Positions 1 through 9,029 of a DNA stretch of 64,000 nt are shown piece by piece (positions within the stretch are counted from its first letter, which is position 1; each line of letters starts with the position of its first letter). The DNA comes from CAYJPA01 sp964371945 (GTDB lineage Bacteria; Chloroflexota; Chloroflexia; Thermomicrobiales; UBA6265): positions 22,291-86,290 of the forward strand of contig CAYJPA010000010.1 in NCBI GenBank assembly GCA_964371945.1, read 5' to 3'. The notes under the pieces were generated by a model that was not told the DNA's origin, searched no databases, and worked only from the letters and a program-made list of their open reading frames with translations. A program made the position numbers and the translations under genes.

Positions 1-3000
1 CTGCTCCTCGAGCGCCTTCCCGGCTGGCGCAACGTCTACTCGGCTCGTCTTCAGGGCGGGGACCGCGGCCGCCGGCGAAGTAGCTCCAGTTGCGAACATT
101 GGTCGTAATGATGAGCACGATTGCTGTCAGCAACGCGACCGCCCAACTCAGAACCCTGCCATTCGAAGCGTCTCCGCCGGTTCCTGTATCCGGAAGCTGC
201 CTGACCGGATCAACGGAACCTGTCACAGTCGTTGCGCTCGCGGTCGGGCCAGAAATTGATGTCGACGTGGGTGACGGCGTGGGAGTCCGCGTTGGAGTCG
301 ACGTGCCGGCTGTTCCCGTTCCAAGTTGCACACCGTTGATCTCGACAATCCGAACGTTCGCGATCAGTGGCTGCTCGACCGCGTAGAGCAATCCCCACGC
401 AACCACGACGCAGCCTTCCGGCAATGCATCCTGGTCCAGGTAGGTCACAACCGAGCCGAGCTCGATTTCCATCGGATCGTGCTCAATCGCGGTTCCGAGC
501 TCGACATTCTCGCCCGAGAGAGCGTTCCGCAATGCGGTGGTGGGATCGAGTCCCTCCGGCTCGCCGGCGATCCACTCCTCGGCATCGACACCGGGATCCA
601 TCCAAGATCCGACGAGATCGCCAGTAATCCCGTCGTGTTCGAGATCCTCGAGCTTTTCGGCCAGCGAACTGGGCACGTGGTCGGAGAGCTCGAGTGCCGT
701 ACGCAGCTCATTGCCATCGTCATCCTTGAGACTGCCGTAGACGAGCGTGATGTCGCGGGTTTGCGGCACCGTGCACGCGATCGGCAACGGTGTTGCGGTT
801 GGCGCGGGCGATGGCGTGTTCGTTGGCGTCGCCGTGGCATCGCGCTCCGAGACCTCGACATTGAGCTCGATGAATCTGAGTGCGACGGAATAGGCACGAG
901 TGATCTCGACCCACTCGGCACCGGGGAAAGCGTCGCATTCCGGGTAGAGCGATGGATCCTCGCCGAACTCGGAGAATGAGGAGAGTATCTGCGTCGACTC
1001 GAGCCGCACGTTTTCGTCTGTCACGACGACGTCCCCGAACTGGCCGAACAGGTTGAGTAGTGCCGCTCGCGCGTCGCTCTGCCAGTCGGAGCCGGCCCAT
1101 GAGACGCTATCGATCGGTTCTATCCATTGCCCGAGGTTCGCCGATAAGAAGAGCTCCGGGTCGGGATTCTCCAACGTGATGACGTATGCGGCTGTCCACC
1201 CGATCGATTCAGACAGTTCAAACGTCTTCAGCATCGTTTCGAGCGTCTGATCGTCGATCGCCGATCCGTAGTACACATCGACGTGTCGGACCGTGTCGGT
1301 CTGGATCTCGCAAGGCGGTGGCGGCGGTTTCGCAAACTCGCACGTCATGACAACCGTGGTCGTGACCGTCGTTCCCAGGTCGGCGACCTCGACCGCGATC
1401 TGCTCGAATGGTCCAGGTTCGCAATTTGGCTCCGGATTCGCGGTCACGAGCGTGAGATCGTACGTTCCAACCGACAGATCTTCGAAGATCGTTCTTGATT
1501 CCTGCCCGTCCGCGCAGTGCTCGCCATAAAAGAACCCGGTGGTGGACCAGAGCCGGTAACAAATCGGCGAAGAGGTAAATCGGGTCCGCCCGGTTTGATC
1601 GACCGTCGCCACCTCGAGGTCTGCTTTCGCCTTCGAGTCGTTGCCGTACCTCGAAACCTGGAACGTGATCGGCGTATCGCCGGTCAGGTTCATCGCGATC
1701 GGCTTCGCGGTGGTATTTGTTTGCCAGCGGGCGGCGTATCGAGTCAGGTGGATGACGTAGTTGCCACCGTAAGCGAGCGGGCTGATCGTGGTGATGCCGT
1801 CATTGCTGCCGTCGTCCACATCGCACCGGTGCCAAGAGGCCAACGAGCCGTCGCCGAAGCTCGCGATGTAGCAGAACCCCGGCACCGGCTGGAGCATCGT
1901 GTCCACCGTGTGAATAAGAGCGGCCGGGTAAAGCCGCCGTACGTAGATTTTCGCCGTCCACACAAAATCCTGCGATGCCGGTTCTACGCCGTAGCCGATT
2001 TCGCCGTAATCGGGGTCATACCCGGCCGGCCACGAAACCAGCCGCGCCCGGTAACCGCCCGCGTCCGCGGGAGGCAATTTGCCGATGACGATCGTGCCGT
2101 CGCTATCGTCGTCACAAACTTGCCCCAGCAGCACTTCGCCCGTTTGCCCACGTTCGATGACCGCGCACCCCCCGCCGACGGGTTGATCCAACGTGTCGTA
2201 TTCCCCGGAGACCACCTGCACCGTGATCGTCCAGCTCTGATCGATCTCGGGCGCCGGTATGAATGAGAAGCTGGTGGATTCCGTATAGCGCTGCCGTGTT
2301 TCTTCACCGGTGGAGACTGCCCACTCCTCGCCGTTTCCGCCGATGTACCTGAGCAGGAAGGGCGTGCGATCCGGCAGTTGAACCGCGAACGTTCCGTCCG
2401 CGCCGGTTGTTTGCCGGTCAATCTCGACGCCGTGCTGGATCACCGCGAGCGTTATCGCCGGCGCCGGCTGGCAACCGGAATTGAACGTGCCGAGCTCGCT
2501 CGGCCTGGAGACCGCGCAATTGCGCGCGAGCACATTCCCGTTCGGCTCCGACGGCGCAGGGCTGCCGAACGGCGTCGGCGTGGGCGTCGCGGTCGCGGTT
2601 CTTGTCGGCGTCGATGTCGGGGTCGATGTCGGCGTGGCCGTGAGCAAGAAACCAACCGTGAGGGCGCCTCCCCCGCCGAAGGTGTTTCCGCAGAGGAAGT
2701 AGTCCTCCGCCGGGCGGTAATAGCCCGCGGGTGGATCGACCACATAGCAGAAGGAGCCCAACGGCAGATCGGCGAGCGTCTCAACGCCGTCACCGTCGTC
2801 GTCGCATTGCGGACCAACCACCACAATGCCTGGTTGGCCGCCATCGTTGACCGCATAACTCCAGCACGCGCCGGGGATCCGGTCGGGACCACTGCCAAAG
2901 ACCGCTGTTAGTGTGCTGCTGCCAGAGGAGATCGCCGGATAGACCAGTTCAATGGTGACCGCTTCTCCCGCGACCGCTGTAAACGGAACCGGATCGGGGC

Positions 3001-4240
3001 TGCTGAATCCGTGCGGGGCCGGCGCCGGCGTAATCACATACGCTCCGGCAAAGAGTCCGTCGAGCGCGACTTTTCCATCCTCACCCGAGCAACCACCCGC
3101 GGCGGAGTTGCCGAAATCGTCCTCCAGCTCCGCGGAAACGCACGCGCCCGCGATCGGTGCGCCCCACGTGGTTCTGGCGAACACCGTGGCCGAACCGCCG
3201 GTCGCGCTATCCGGCCAGAACGCAACGGTTAGCTCGCGGTTATTGCCGAAGTCGTCTCCGCAAATCGTGCCGTTGCCGGGCCGGCTGTATCCCGCCGGCG
3301 GTGTGACCACATTGCAGTAGCGCCCGACCGGCACATTCGGCACGATCACCGTGCCATCGCCGTCGTCGTCGCAGATCGGTCCGATCAGCACTGCCCCGGT
3401 TCCGCCGGAATCGACGCGATAGTCCCAGCACGCCCCGCCCAAGGGTTCGCCGGTGATGGCATCAACTGCGTGGAACGTCTCCGTACCCGGTGGAATCGCG
3501 TTCGCGGTGAACTGCAGCGGGTATTCCACGGTCTCGCCCGCGTCGACACTGACGAGCCCGTCCTCCAGGTCGTTGTACCCGGGCGCTGGAGTGATATGAA
3601 CGTCGTACGTGCCTCCTCCCACCCCTGTGAGCGTGACTTCACCGTTCGCCCCGGTGCAGCCACCGGTCATAAAGATGTGAGGGAGACTGTGCGTGAAAAG
3701 CGAGACGCATGCGCCCGGCAACCTGGCGTTCGACGGGGACGCGTACGCCACCACGTGCAGGCTCCCGTCCGCGGCCGCGACACTGAGCGGTTCCGAGGCC
3801 GCCGGGGTCGATTGTGAGTCCGTGACAGCCGAAATCGCGGGCTCCACGCTCGCCGTGCTCGTTTCAGCCGGCGCCGGCTCAACTGTCGATGCGATCCAAT
3901 CCCCTTCGATTCCGCCCGATGCCGGCGACGTGGTTGCCTGATCCTGTTGCGCGGTCGGGTTCTCGGTCGCGCTTGCGGCTTCGGTCGCGCTTGCGGATTC
4001 CGTCGCCGCAACGATCGGCTCCTCTTCGATCTCAGCCGGCGTCTGACCCGGCTCCGGAATGGAGATTGCGTCCTGATGCACTGCTGAGGATTCCGGTTCG
4101 GCCGCCGGTGTCCCAAGGCTCTCATCCCGCGCTGCAACGGAAAACGATTCAGTACCGAAAGTAGCCCACACCAATGTCAACGCGACGACGAGTGCCAATA
4201 GACGTTGCCAACGGGAGGCCGGAAGGCAGATTCCAGTCAT
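1..4240 (-). CDS. LPxTG-anchored surface protein with SpaA/Cna-B-like repeats (3' end beyond window)
   Basis: One frame stays open from an ATG at 4240 to the left edge of the window, giving about 1413 codons with no stop, so the C-terminus is only partly visible. An upstream GAGAAAGG supports the start. Residues 1-37 form a signal peptide with a hydrophobic core. Repeated beta-sandwich-like modules follow at about residues 158, 253, 348, 443, 667, 765 and 867. Several share a pattern of GACWxY, then CDDDGDG, then PxGxxCxVV and PPAGY, typical of SpaA/prealbumin-like surface domains. Thr/Pro-rich linkers lie near residues 533-555, 1138-1156 and 1313-1330. An LPDTG motif (bases 182-196) is followed by a membrane segment and then Arg-containing sequence, the layout of a sortase substrate. 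The tail after the membrane helix is longer than usual. Role inferred: wall-anchored adhesin or structural protein. No sortase gene is in the window. Confidence 0.85.
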   Translation of the reverse strand, partial: MTGICLPASRWQRLLALVVALTLVWATFGTESFSVAARDESLGTPAAEPESSAVHQDAISIPEPGQTPAEIEEEPIVAATESASATEAASATENPTAQQDQATTSPASGGIEGDWIASTVEPAPAETSTASVEPAISAVTDSQSTPAASEPLSVAAADGSLHVVAYASPSNARLPGACVSLFTHSLPHIFMTGGCTGANGEVTLTGVGGGTYDVHITPAPGYNDLEDGLVSVDAGETVEYPLQFTANAIPPGTETFHAVDAITGEPLGGACWDYRVDSGGTGAVLIGPICDDDGDGTVIVPNVPVGRYCNVVTPPAGYSRPGNGTICGDDFGNNRELTVAFWPDSATGGSATVFARTTWGAPIAGACVSAELEDDFGNSAAGGCSGEDGKVALDGLFAGAYVITPAPAPHGFSSPDPVPFTAVAGEAVTIELVYPAISSGSSTLTAVFGSGPDRIPGACWSYAVNDGGQPGIVVVGPQCDDDGDGVETLADLPLGSFCYVVDPPAGYYRPAEDYFLCGNTFGGGGALTVGFLLTATPTSTPTSTPTRTATATPTPTPFGSPAPSEPNGNVLARNCAVSRPSELGTFNSGCQPAPAITLAVIQHGVEIDRQTTGADGTFAVQLPDRTPFLLRYIGGNGEEWAVSTGEETRQRYTESTSFSFIPAPEIDQSWTITVQVVSGEYDTLDQPVGGGCAVIERGQTGEVLLGQVCDDDSDGTIVIGKLPPADAGGYRARLVSWPAGYDPDYGEIGYGVEPASQDFVWTAKIYVRRLYPAALIHTVDTMLQPVPGFCYIASFGDGSLASWHRCDVDDGSNDGITTISPLAYGGNYVIHLTRYAARWQTNTTAKPIAMNLTGDTPITFQVSRYGNDSKAKADLEVATVDQTGRTRFTSSPICYRLWSTTGFFYGEHCADGQESRTIFEDLSVGTYDLTLVTANPEPNCEPGPFEQIAVEVADLGTTVTTTVVMTCEFAKPPPPPCEIQTDTVRHVDVYYGSAIDDQTLETMLKTFELSESIGWTAAYVITLENPDPELFLSANLGQWIEPIDSVSWAGSDWQSDARAALLNLFGQFGDVVVTDENVRLESTQILSSFSEFGEDPSLYPECDAFPGAEWVEITRAYSVALRFIELNVEVSERDATATPTNTPSPAPTATPLPIACTVPQTRDITLVYGSLKDDDGNELRTALELSDHVPSSLAEKLEDLEHDGITGDLVGSWMDPGVDAEEWIAGEPEGLDPTTALRNALSGENVELGTAIEHDPMEIELGSVVTYLDQDALPEGCVVVAWGLLYAVEQPLIANVRIVEINGVQLGTGTAGTSTPTRTPTPSPTSTSISGPTASATTVTGSVDPVRQLPDTGTGGDASNGRVLSWAVALLTAIVLIITTNVRNWSYFAGGRGPRPEDEPSRRCASREGARGA

Positions 4241-4456
4241 CTTTCAGCCTTTCTCGATTTGACTCGCGGTCGGAGCAAGGCTCGGTATGCCGATTCCCGG
4301 GAAGTAACGTGGGCAGCACACACCGCGACGTCAAGATGGCTCCAGGCTAGCCGCCGCGTGGCTGCAGCACATCCGTGCACCACGCGGGGTTTGGGGAGCG
4401 ATTCGTCTGCCCTTTAACATCTGATTCGATTGTGTTAATTTGGAAGCCGGAAGGAT

Positions 4457-7213
4457 TTAGTCGCGGTTAGTGCCGCCAACCATGCCCATCTTGTGGGCAT
4501 GCGCGATAGCCGCCGCCCGGCTCGACACACCAAGCTCGGCGTAGATCGCGCTGAGGTGCGACTCGACTGTTCGCTTGCCGATGCCGAGAATCAGTGCGAT
4601 TCCGGAGTTGGTTTCACCTCTTGCGACTAGATTGATCACCTCTAGCTGTCGATCGGAAAACCGGGATACGCCGGCGCGGGTGGGAGCAACCGGCTCTCCT
4701 TCAGCCTTATGCGATAGCGAAAGAGCAAGCTCCAGCGCTTCGCTCGCGGTCAATCGCCTTCCGATCTCGAGCTCGCTCTCGAATCGAGACCGTCCGAGAT
4801 TTCGTTGCAGCACTTCAGAATGGCGTTTCAACCAGTCGCGAACGAAGAGCTCAAGCTCCTCGCCCAAGTTCTCCCGCTCTCTCGAGGCTACCCCGAGGAG
4901 TCGAGCCGATCGAACCGGATCGCGTTCGGCGATTGTTGCCGCCAACCCTTCGAAGCACTCGGCCAGGCCACCTCGCTCTCGCAGCCGCTCCCGTATCAAT
5001 AGGCTTTCAACCAGCAGCGCCTCCGCCCGGTCGAAATTGCCTGCATCGACCGCGATCTGCCCAAGCACCGCGAGCGAGTTTGCAATGCCATGTTGATTAC
5101 CAAGCTCGCGGCTTCGAGCCAGACTCAACTCCAGGTAGGCATTTGCCGAGTCGTCGTTGCCCGAGACTCGTGAGGCGACGCCGAGATTGTGCAAACAGCT
5201 GGCGACTCCAAGCACATCGCCGATCGATTCCCGAAGAACCAGCGATTCGCGATACAACTGCTCCGCCCGGTGCAGATCTCCCTGAGCTCGAGCGATATTC
5301 CCCATGTTATTCAGAACGGTTGCGAAACCCGCCTGATCCCCAAGCTTCTGAAAAACCGCTCTGCTTTCCGCGTATCGCTCCGCGGCCAGTTCGAGATAGC
5401 CGCGATGTTCTTCCACGACGGCGAGATTGTGCAATGTGTTTGCCAGGAGCCGGTCATCGCCCAAATCATGCGCAAGCGTGATCGCTTCTTCGAGCCTTGC
5501 CTTCGCGCCAGAGAAGTCGCCCTGCATGGATGACACGATGCTGAGGTTACTGAGAGACCGTACTTCGCCTTTTCGATCACCCAACTCACGATAGGCCGTC
5601 AAACTAGCTTCGTACAAGCGTGGAGCAGACGCGTGGTCGCCCTGGTCGTTCGCAAGATTGCCTGCGACTCTCAGCGCTTCAGCCCGCAGCTTAAGCGGAC
5701 CCGGATCGGGATGCGCAAGCGCGCGCTCGGTCCATATGCGTCCTTCGCCGATCCGGCCGCGTACTGACCAGAATCGCCACAAGCCCGCGACGAACCGAAG
5801 AAACCGCTCGCTTTCCTCGAGTGACTCCGCGTATGCCATTGCCTCGCGCAGGTTGTCCTCGTCCGCTTCCAGCAGATCGAGCCAACGGCTCTGTTCGGGA
5901 CCCAGGAGCTCGACCTGCGCTTGTTCGACCCGGTCGAGAAAATGCGCGGCATGCCGATCGCGGAGCGCCTCTTTCTCGCCTTGATCGCGCGGTCGATTCA
6001 GTGCAAATGCTCGCAGCGTTTCCAGCATGCGATACCGGCGCCGTTCTCCAACATGATTTCGATCCACGACAAGCATCGAATGCTTCACGAGCGCCGCGAT
6101 GCCGTCTATTGCGCTCAATTGCTCACTGCCGTTCGCGCGGATGGCATCGACCGCTTCCAGATCGAAACTCCCGGCGAAGACGGCGATCCGTTCGAAGAGC
6201 TCCTGTTCCCTCCGGTTCAAGAGATCAAAGCCCCACGCGATCGTGCTCTCGAGCGTTCGATGACGTACGGATGTTCTTGAGTCGTCACTCAGGAGTTGCG
6301 CTCCAGAGGCCAGGCGCTCGCGAATTTGCATCGCTGTCAAAAGCGGAGCGCGCGCGGCCGCCAACTCGATTCCCAGCGGCAAGCCGTCAAGCCGGCGGCA
6401 AATGTCGAGCACAACGGCGGCATCTGCAGAATCGCGAGTGAACGACGGGTCCGCCGATCTCGCCCGGGATAGAAACAGTCGTACTGCAGGAGAATCTTCA
6501 CCTTCGCTGTCGAGCGCGAGGGGCGGAACGGACCATGCCAACTCGTTCTGAACGCCAAGCGACACTCGGCTGGTCGCGAGGATTCGCGGTGGAGCCGGAC
6601 TATTCAAGAGCCGTTCGATGAACCGGCCGGCTGGATCCAGAACGTGCTCGCAGTTGTCTAACAGCAATAACCAAGAGCGATTCTCCAGCGCGAACCGCAA
6701 TCGGTCGATTGCCGGCATTCGGGGATCGCCCACCGGTGCAACGGTACGTACAACCAGTTCTTCAAGCAGACGGTCGTCGGATAGCGGAGCCAGATCGACG
6801 AAGGTCACTCCGCCCGAGAATCGATCCACGACGCGTCGAGCGGTTTCGATCGCCAATCGGGTCTTGCCCGACCCGCCTGGCCCAGTCAACGTCACGACCG
6901 GACTCGAATCGATTGCGCCCGCCAGTTCGACAACGAGCGCATCGCGCCCAAAAAAGCTCGTTAACGATTCCGGCAACCGGCCGGATTGCTTCAAATCTGG
7001 ACTTGTTACGGGATGTGCGGTGATTCCGTGGCGGGTAAGGAGAGAAAGGCGGTTGAGCTTCGCGGATGACGGAATCGACTTCCCGCGCTCCCACCTGTTG
7101 ACGGTCACATTGCTGACATCCAGGAGGCGCGCGAGCTCGACCTGAGTCACGCCCAGCCGTGTTCGCGATTCTCGAACATGGTTCGCGAGATTCTCTGAGT
7201 GAGCACCATCCAT
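4457..7213 (-). CDS. STAND-type transcriptional regulator with N-terminal Xre-like HTH, ATPase, TPR and C-terminal LuxR HTH
   Basis: The protein has 918 residues. Residues about 8-55 form a Xre/Cro-type helix-turn-helix (TQVELARLLDVSNVTVNRWE). A P-loop GPGGSGKT lies at 111-118 and a Walker B-like LLLLDNCEHVL at about 182-192, as in NB-ARC/AfsR/MalT-like signal-transduction ATPases. The middle (about 450-800) is rich in tetratricopeptide-like repeats, including repeated LxNLGxxxxxxGDxxxA patterns. The last 65 residues are a LuxR/GerE HTH (FSDRQLEVINLVARGETNSG). Proteins of this class usually couple ligand sensing to ATP-dependent oligomerisation and promoter activation. Carrying a DNA-binding domain at each end is less common. 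The effector and targets are unknown. The adjacent surface-protein gene on the same strand starts 216 bp downstream and is a plausible target, which is inference only. Confidence 0.9.
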   Translation of the reverse strand: MDGAHSENLANHVRESRTRLGVTQVELARLLDVSNVTVNRWERGKSIPSSAKLNRLSLLTRHGITAHPVTSPDLKQSGRLPESLTSFFGRDALVVELAGAIDSSPVVTLTGPGGSGKTRLAIETARRVVDRFSGGVTFVDLAPLSDDRLLEELVVRTVAPVGDPRMPAIDRLRFALENRSWLLLLDNCEHVLDPAGRFIERLLNSPAPPRILATSRVSLGVQNELAWSVPPLALDSEGEDSPAVRLFLSRARSADPSFTRDSADAAVVLDICRRLDGLPLGIELAAARAPLLTAMQIRERLASGAQLLSDDSRTSVRHRTLESTIAWGFDLLNRREQELFERIAVFAGSFDLEAVDAIRANGSEQLSAIDGIAALVKHSMLVVDRNHVGERRRYRMLETLRAFALNRPRDQGEKEALRDRHAAHFLDRVEQAQVELLGPEQSRWLDLLEADEDNLREAMAYAESLEESERFLRFVAGLWRFWSVRGRIGEGRIWTERALAHPDPGPLKLRAEALRVAGNLANDQGDHASAPRLYEASLTAYRELGDRKGEVRSLSNLSIVSSMQGDFSGAKARLEEAITLAHDLGDDRLLANTLHNLAVVEEHRGYLELAAERYAESRAVFQKLGDQAGFATVLNNMGNIARAQGDLHRAEQLYRESLVLRESIGDVLGVASCLHNLGVASRVSGNDDSANAYLELSLARSRELGNQHGIANSLAVLGQIAVDAGNFDRAEALLVESLLIRERLRERGGLAECFEGLAATIAERDPVRSARLLGVASRERENLGEELELFVRDWLKRHSEVLQRNLGRSRFESELEIGRRLTASEALELALSLSHKAEGEPVAPTRAGVSRFSDRQLEVINLVARGETNSGIALILGIGKRTVESHLSAIYAELGVSSRAAAIAHAHKMGMVGGTNRD

Positions 7214-7356
7214 GAAAGAGTCCGCCCGCGCCGCGTCTTCAGTTGGTCTCAGGATGAACTGGATTCTGCCAGGCGACGAGGTGACTGCTGAAGGAAGTGG
7301 CGCGCAATGGTACTGATACGATCCAAGACCGCTCGCACAATTTCCTTGACCGGCCG

Positions 7357-7599
7357 CTAAACCCGGTCATTCATCCATGCGATCGCCTCCTCACGCGGAA
7401 TGCTGACCACCCGGTGCTCGATGATGAGCGCCTTCAGATTGCCGGCAAACGCCTCGTGCTCGATCAGCGATAACGGCAGATCGAGCAACCGTGCGAGCTC
7501 CTCGGGCGTGTATTCGTTCTGATGCAGGAGCTCATCCACGGATTTGTCCGTGCGTCTTTCCTTGATCTCGAAATCCGAAGCGGATGCATCGTTCGACAT
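7357..7599 (-). CDS. small excisionase/MerR-like HTH protein
   Basis: An 80-residue acidic protein. The ATG at 7599 is preferred over a GTG six bases upstream because AAGGAG ends five bases before it, an ideal spacing that the GTG would overlap. The C-terminal half (YTPEELARLLDLPLSLIE, then a predicted second helix and ISIPREEAIAWM-like end, here VSIPREEAIAWM) resembles the HTH_17/excisionase-type winged helix found in small DNA-binding proteins. The N-terminal 30 residues are polar and probably disordered. It is divergent from the decayed AraC gene, with about 46 bp between start codons, so the promoters would be back to back. Target unknown. Confidence 0.6.
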   Translation of the reverse strand: MSNDASASDFEIKERRTDKSVDELLHQNEYTPEELARLLDLPLSLIEHEAFAGNLKALIIEHRVVSIPREEAIAWMNDRV

Positions 7600-7645
7600 T
7601 GTCACTCCTTACCTGGCATTCGTCGTCAAAACCGCCTAGGTTTCA

Positions 7646-8505
7646 ATGATGAACGATTGTCGAGCCCATTCTATCCAACCTGATCCAGCAAACGACCGGT
7701 GGGAGCTCGTGTCCGGTGAGCCACACCTTGCGCTCCGGCCAATTGTTCGTCGTTATGTAGGCTACGTCGAGCAAGTGACCAACGTTGGCCTTCAGCTCGA
7801 ACTTCCGCATCCGAATTATGTGATGGTGATCAATCTTGGCCCCGCTATCAGGGTTTTCAATCCCGCAAGCGACGTGAAACGCGGGTTTGGCTCGTTTGTC
7901 GCGGGACTTTACAATGAGGCCGTATGCGTTTTGCCGGCAGGTCCGATGCGCTGTGTGCAGGTAGATTTGACTCCGATCGGCGCTCGCCTCTTGATTCGAC
8001 GACCGATGAACGAAATGGTCAACCAAACCTAGGAGCTGCAATCGCTCTTCGGAAGTTCACCGGCTTTCCTGGAAGAGCAGATCGACTCGTTGCCGGCTGG
8101 TCGATTCGCTTCGGCCTGATCGACCGGATGATTCTCGACCACTAGCGAGGCCGGCGGCCGTTGCCTCCTGGCGCCCTGTAGTCATGGCAAGAACTGCCGC
8201 GTTCCGCTGGGTCGGCTCCGATCGCTGGTCTCGCCGCGGGGCTCGATTGGAGTCGCAAGCATCTTGTGCAAAAGTTCAGGGACAAGATCGGATTGCCGCC
8301 CAGGGCCTTTGCCCGGTTGATTCGGTTCGATCGTGCCCTCCGGTGCGCCGAGTCGGGTCCTGAGCCAGATTGGGCCGAAATTGCGCTAGCGTGTGGCTTT
8401 GTGGATCAGTCGCAATTCAACCGCGAGCTCCGCTCGTTCGCGGGGATGACGCCGGTCGATTTCCTGGATCGGAGAGCCCCGGAACGCGACGCGCCCCTCG
8501 AATGA
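7646..8505 (+). pseudogene. decayed AraC-family transcriptional regulator
   Basis: Three pieces together read as one AraC-family regulator. 7646-8029 encodes the N-terminal sensor region (about 128 residues, ending LLIRRPMNEMVNQT). After an in-frame TAG at 8030-8032 the same frame continues with ELQSLFGSSPAFLEEQ to a TGA at 8117-8119. A shift to another frame at about 8112-8117 gives LIDRMILDH, a TAG at 8143 and a second TAG at 8179. 8266-8505 then encodes the HTH part (GLPPRAFARLIRFDRAL, then FVDQSQFNRELRSFAGMTP). Three in-frame stops plus one frameshift are too many for a single sequencing error, so this looks like real decay. Genes of this type often precede a VOC-family gene, as here (8609). 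Confidence 0.8.
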
Positions 8506-8608
8506 GCTCCCGGAATGCAATCGGCAACATCTGTTCAAGACGACTCACGTCCCCCGACTTTATGCTCCAACGAGGTGTCTTGGCAGAACTGAGCCGAAAG
8601 GATCGACG

Positions 8609-9022
8609 ATGACCAGCAATCCTCAGCCGTCGATGCTCGACCCAGTGATCAAGGATCGAGACGTTTCTGCCGCGATCGACATTCTCGAACGTGCATTCGG
8701 ATTTCAACAATGGTTGATCGTTCCAGGCCCCGATGGATCCGTCAGGCACGCCGGGCTTGCGTATAGGACGAGCGTGGCGATGCTGAGCTCGCTAGGAGCG
8801 GATGATGAGTGGCAGCAGGCGGGCGCGGGGATCGGGCTCTACCTCGCGAATGATGACACCGACACTCATTGCGAGCACGCGCGGGCTACCGGGGCTGAGC
8901 TCTTGATGGAGCCATTTGACATCGATTACGGCAGCCGTGACGATCAAGCTCGCGATCCAGAAGGGTATAGCTGGTACCTCGGAACATTTCGACCCTCGCG
9001 GCCATCGTCGACGACCGGTTAG
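8609..9022 (+). CDS. VOC-family (glyoxalase/bleomycin resistance-like) protein
   Basis: The protein has 137 residues. It has the two-module beta-alpha-beta-beta-beta pattern of the vicinal oxygen chelate fold: MLDPVIKDRDVSAAIDILERAFGF, a common opening for the family, then a central GIGLYLANDDTDTHCEHARATGA and an end reading ARDPEGYSWYLGTF. GAAAGGATCGACG precedes the ATG. It sits just after the decayed AraC gene, in the usual regulator-then-VOC order, so its own regulator may be lost. Substrate unknown: the family covers lactoylglutathione lyases, dioxygenases and antibiotic-binding proteins, and nothing visible fixes the choice. It converges with cca, with seven bases between the stop codons. 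Confidence 0.8.
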   Translation: MTSNPQPSMLDPVIKDRDVSAAIDILERAFGFQQWLIVPGPDGSVRHAGLAYRTSVAMLSSLGADDEWQQAGAGIGLYLANDDTDTHCEHARATGAELLMEPFDIDYGSRDDQARDPEGYSWYLGTFRPSRPSSTTG

Positions 9023-9029
9023 CATCCGC

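Noticed and set aside
326..2911. Plus-strand open frames of up to 249 residues (326-979, 1517-2266, 2378-2911)
   Set aside because: They oppose the large surface protein, whose frame is continuous over 1413 codons with recognisable modules and a sorting signal.
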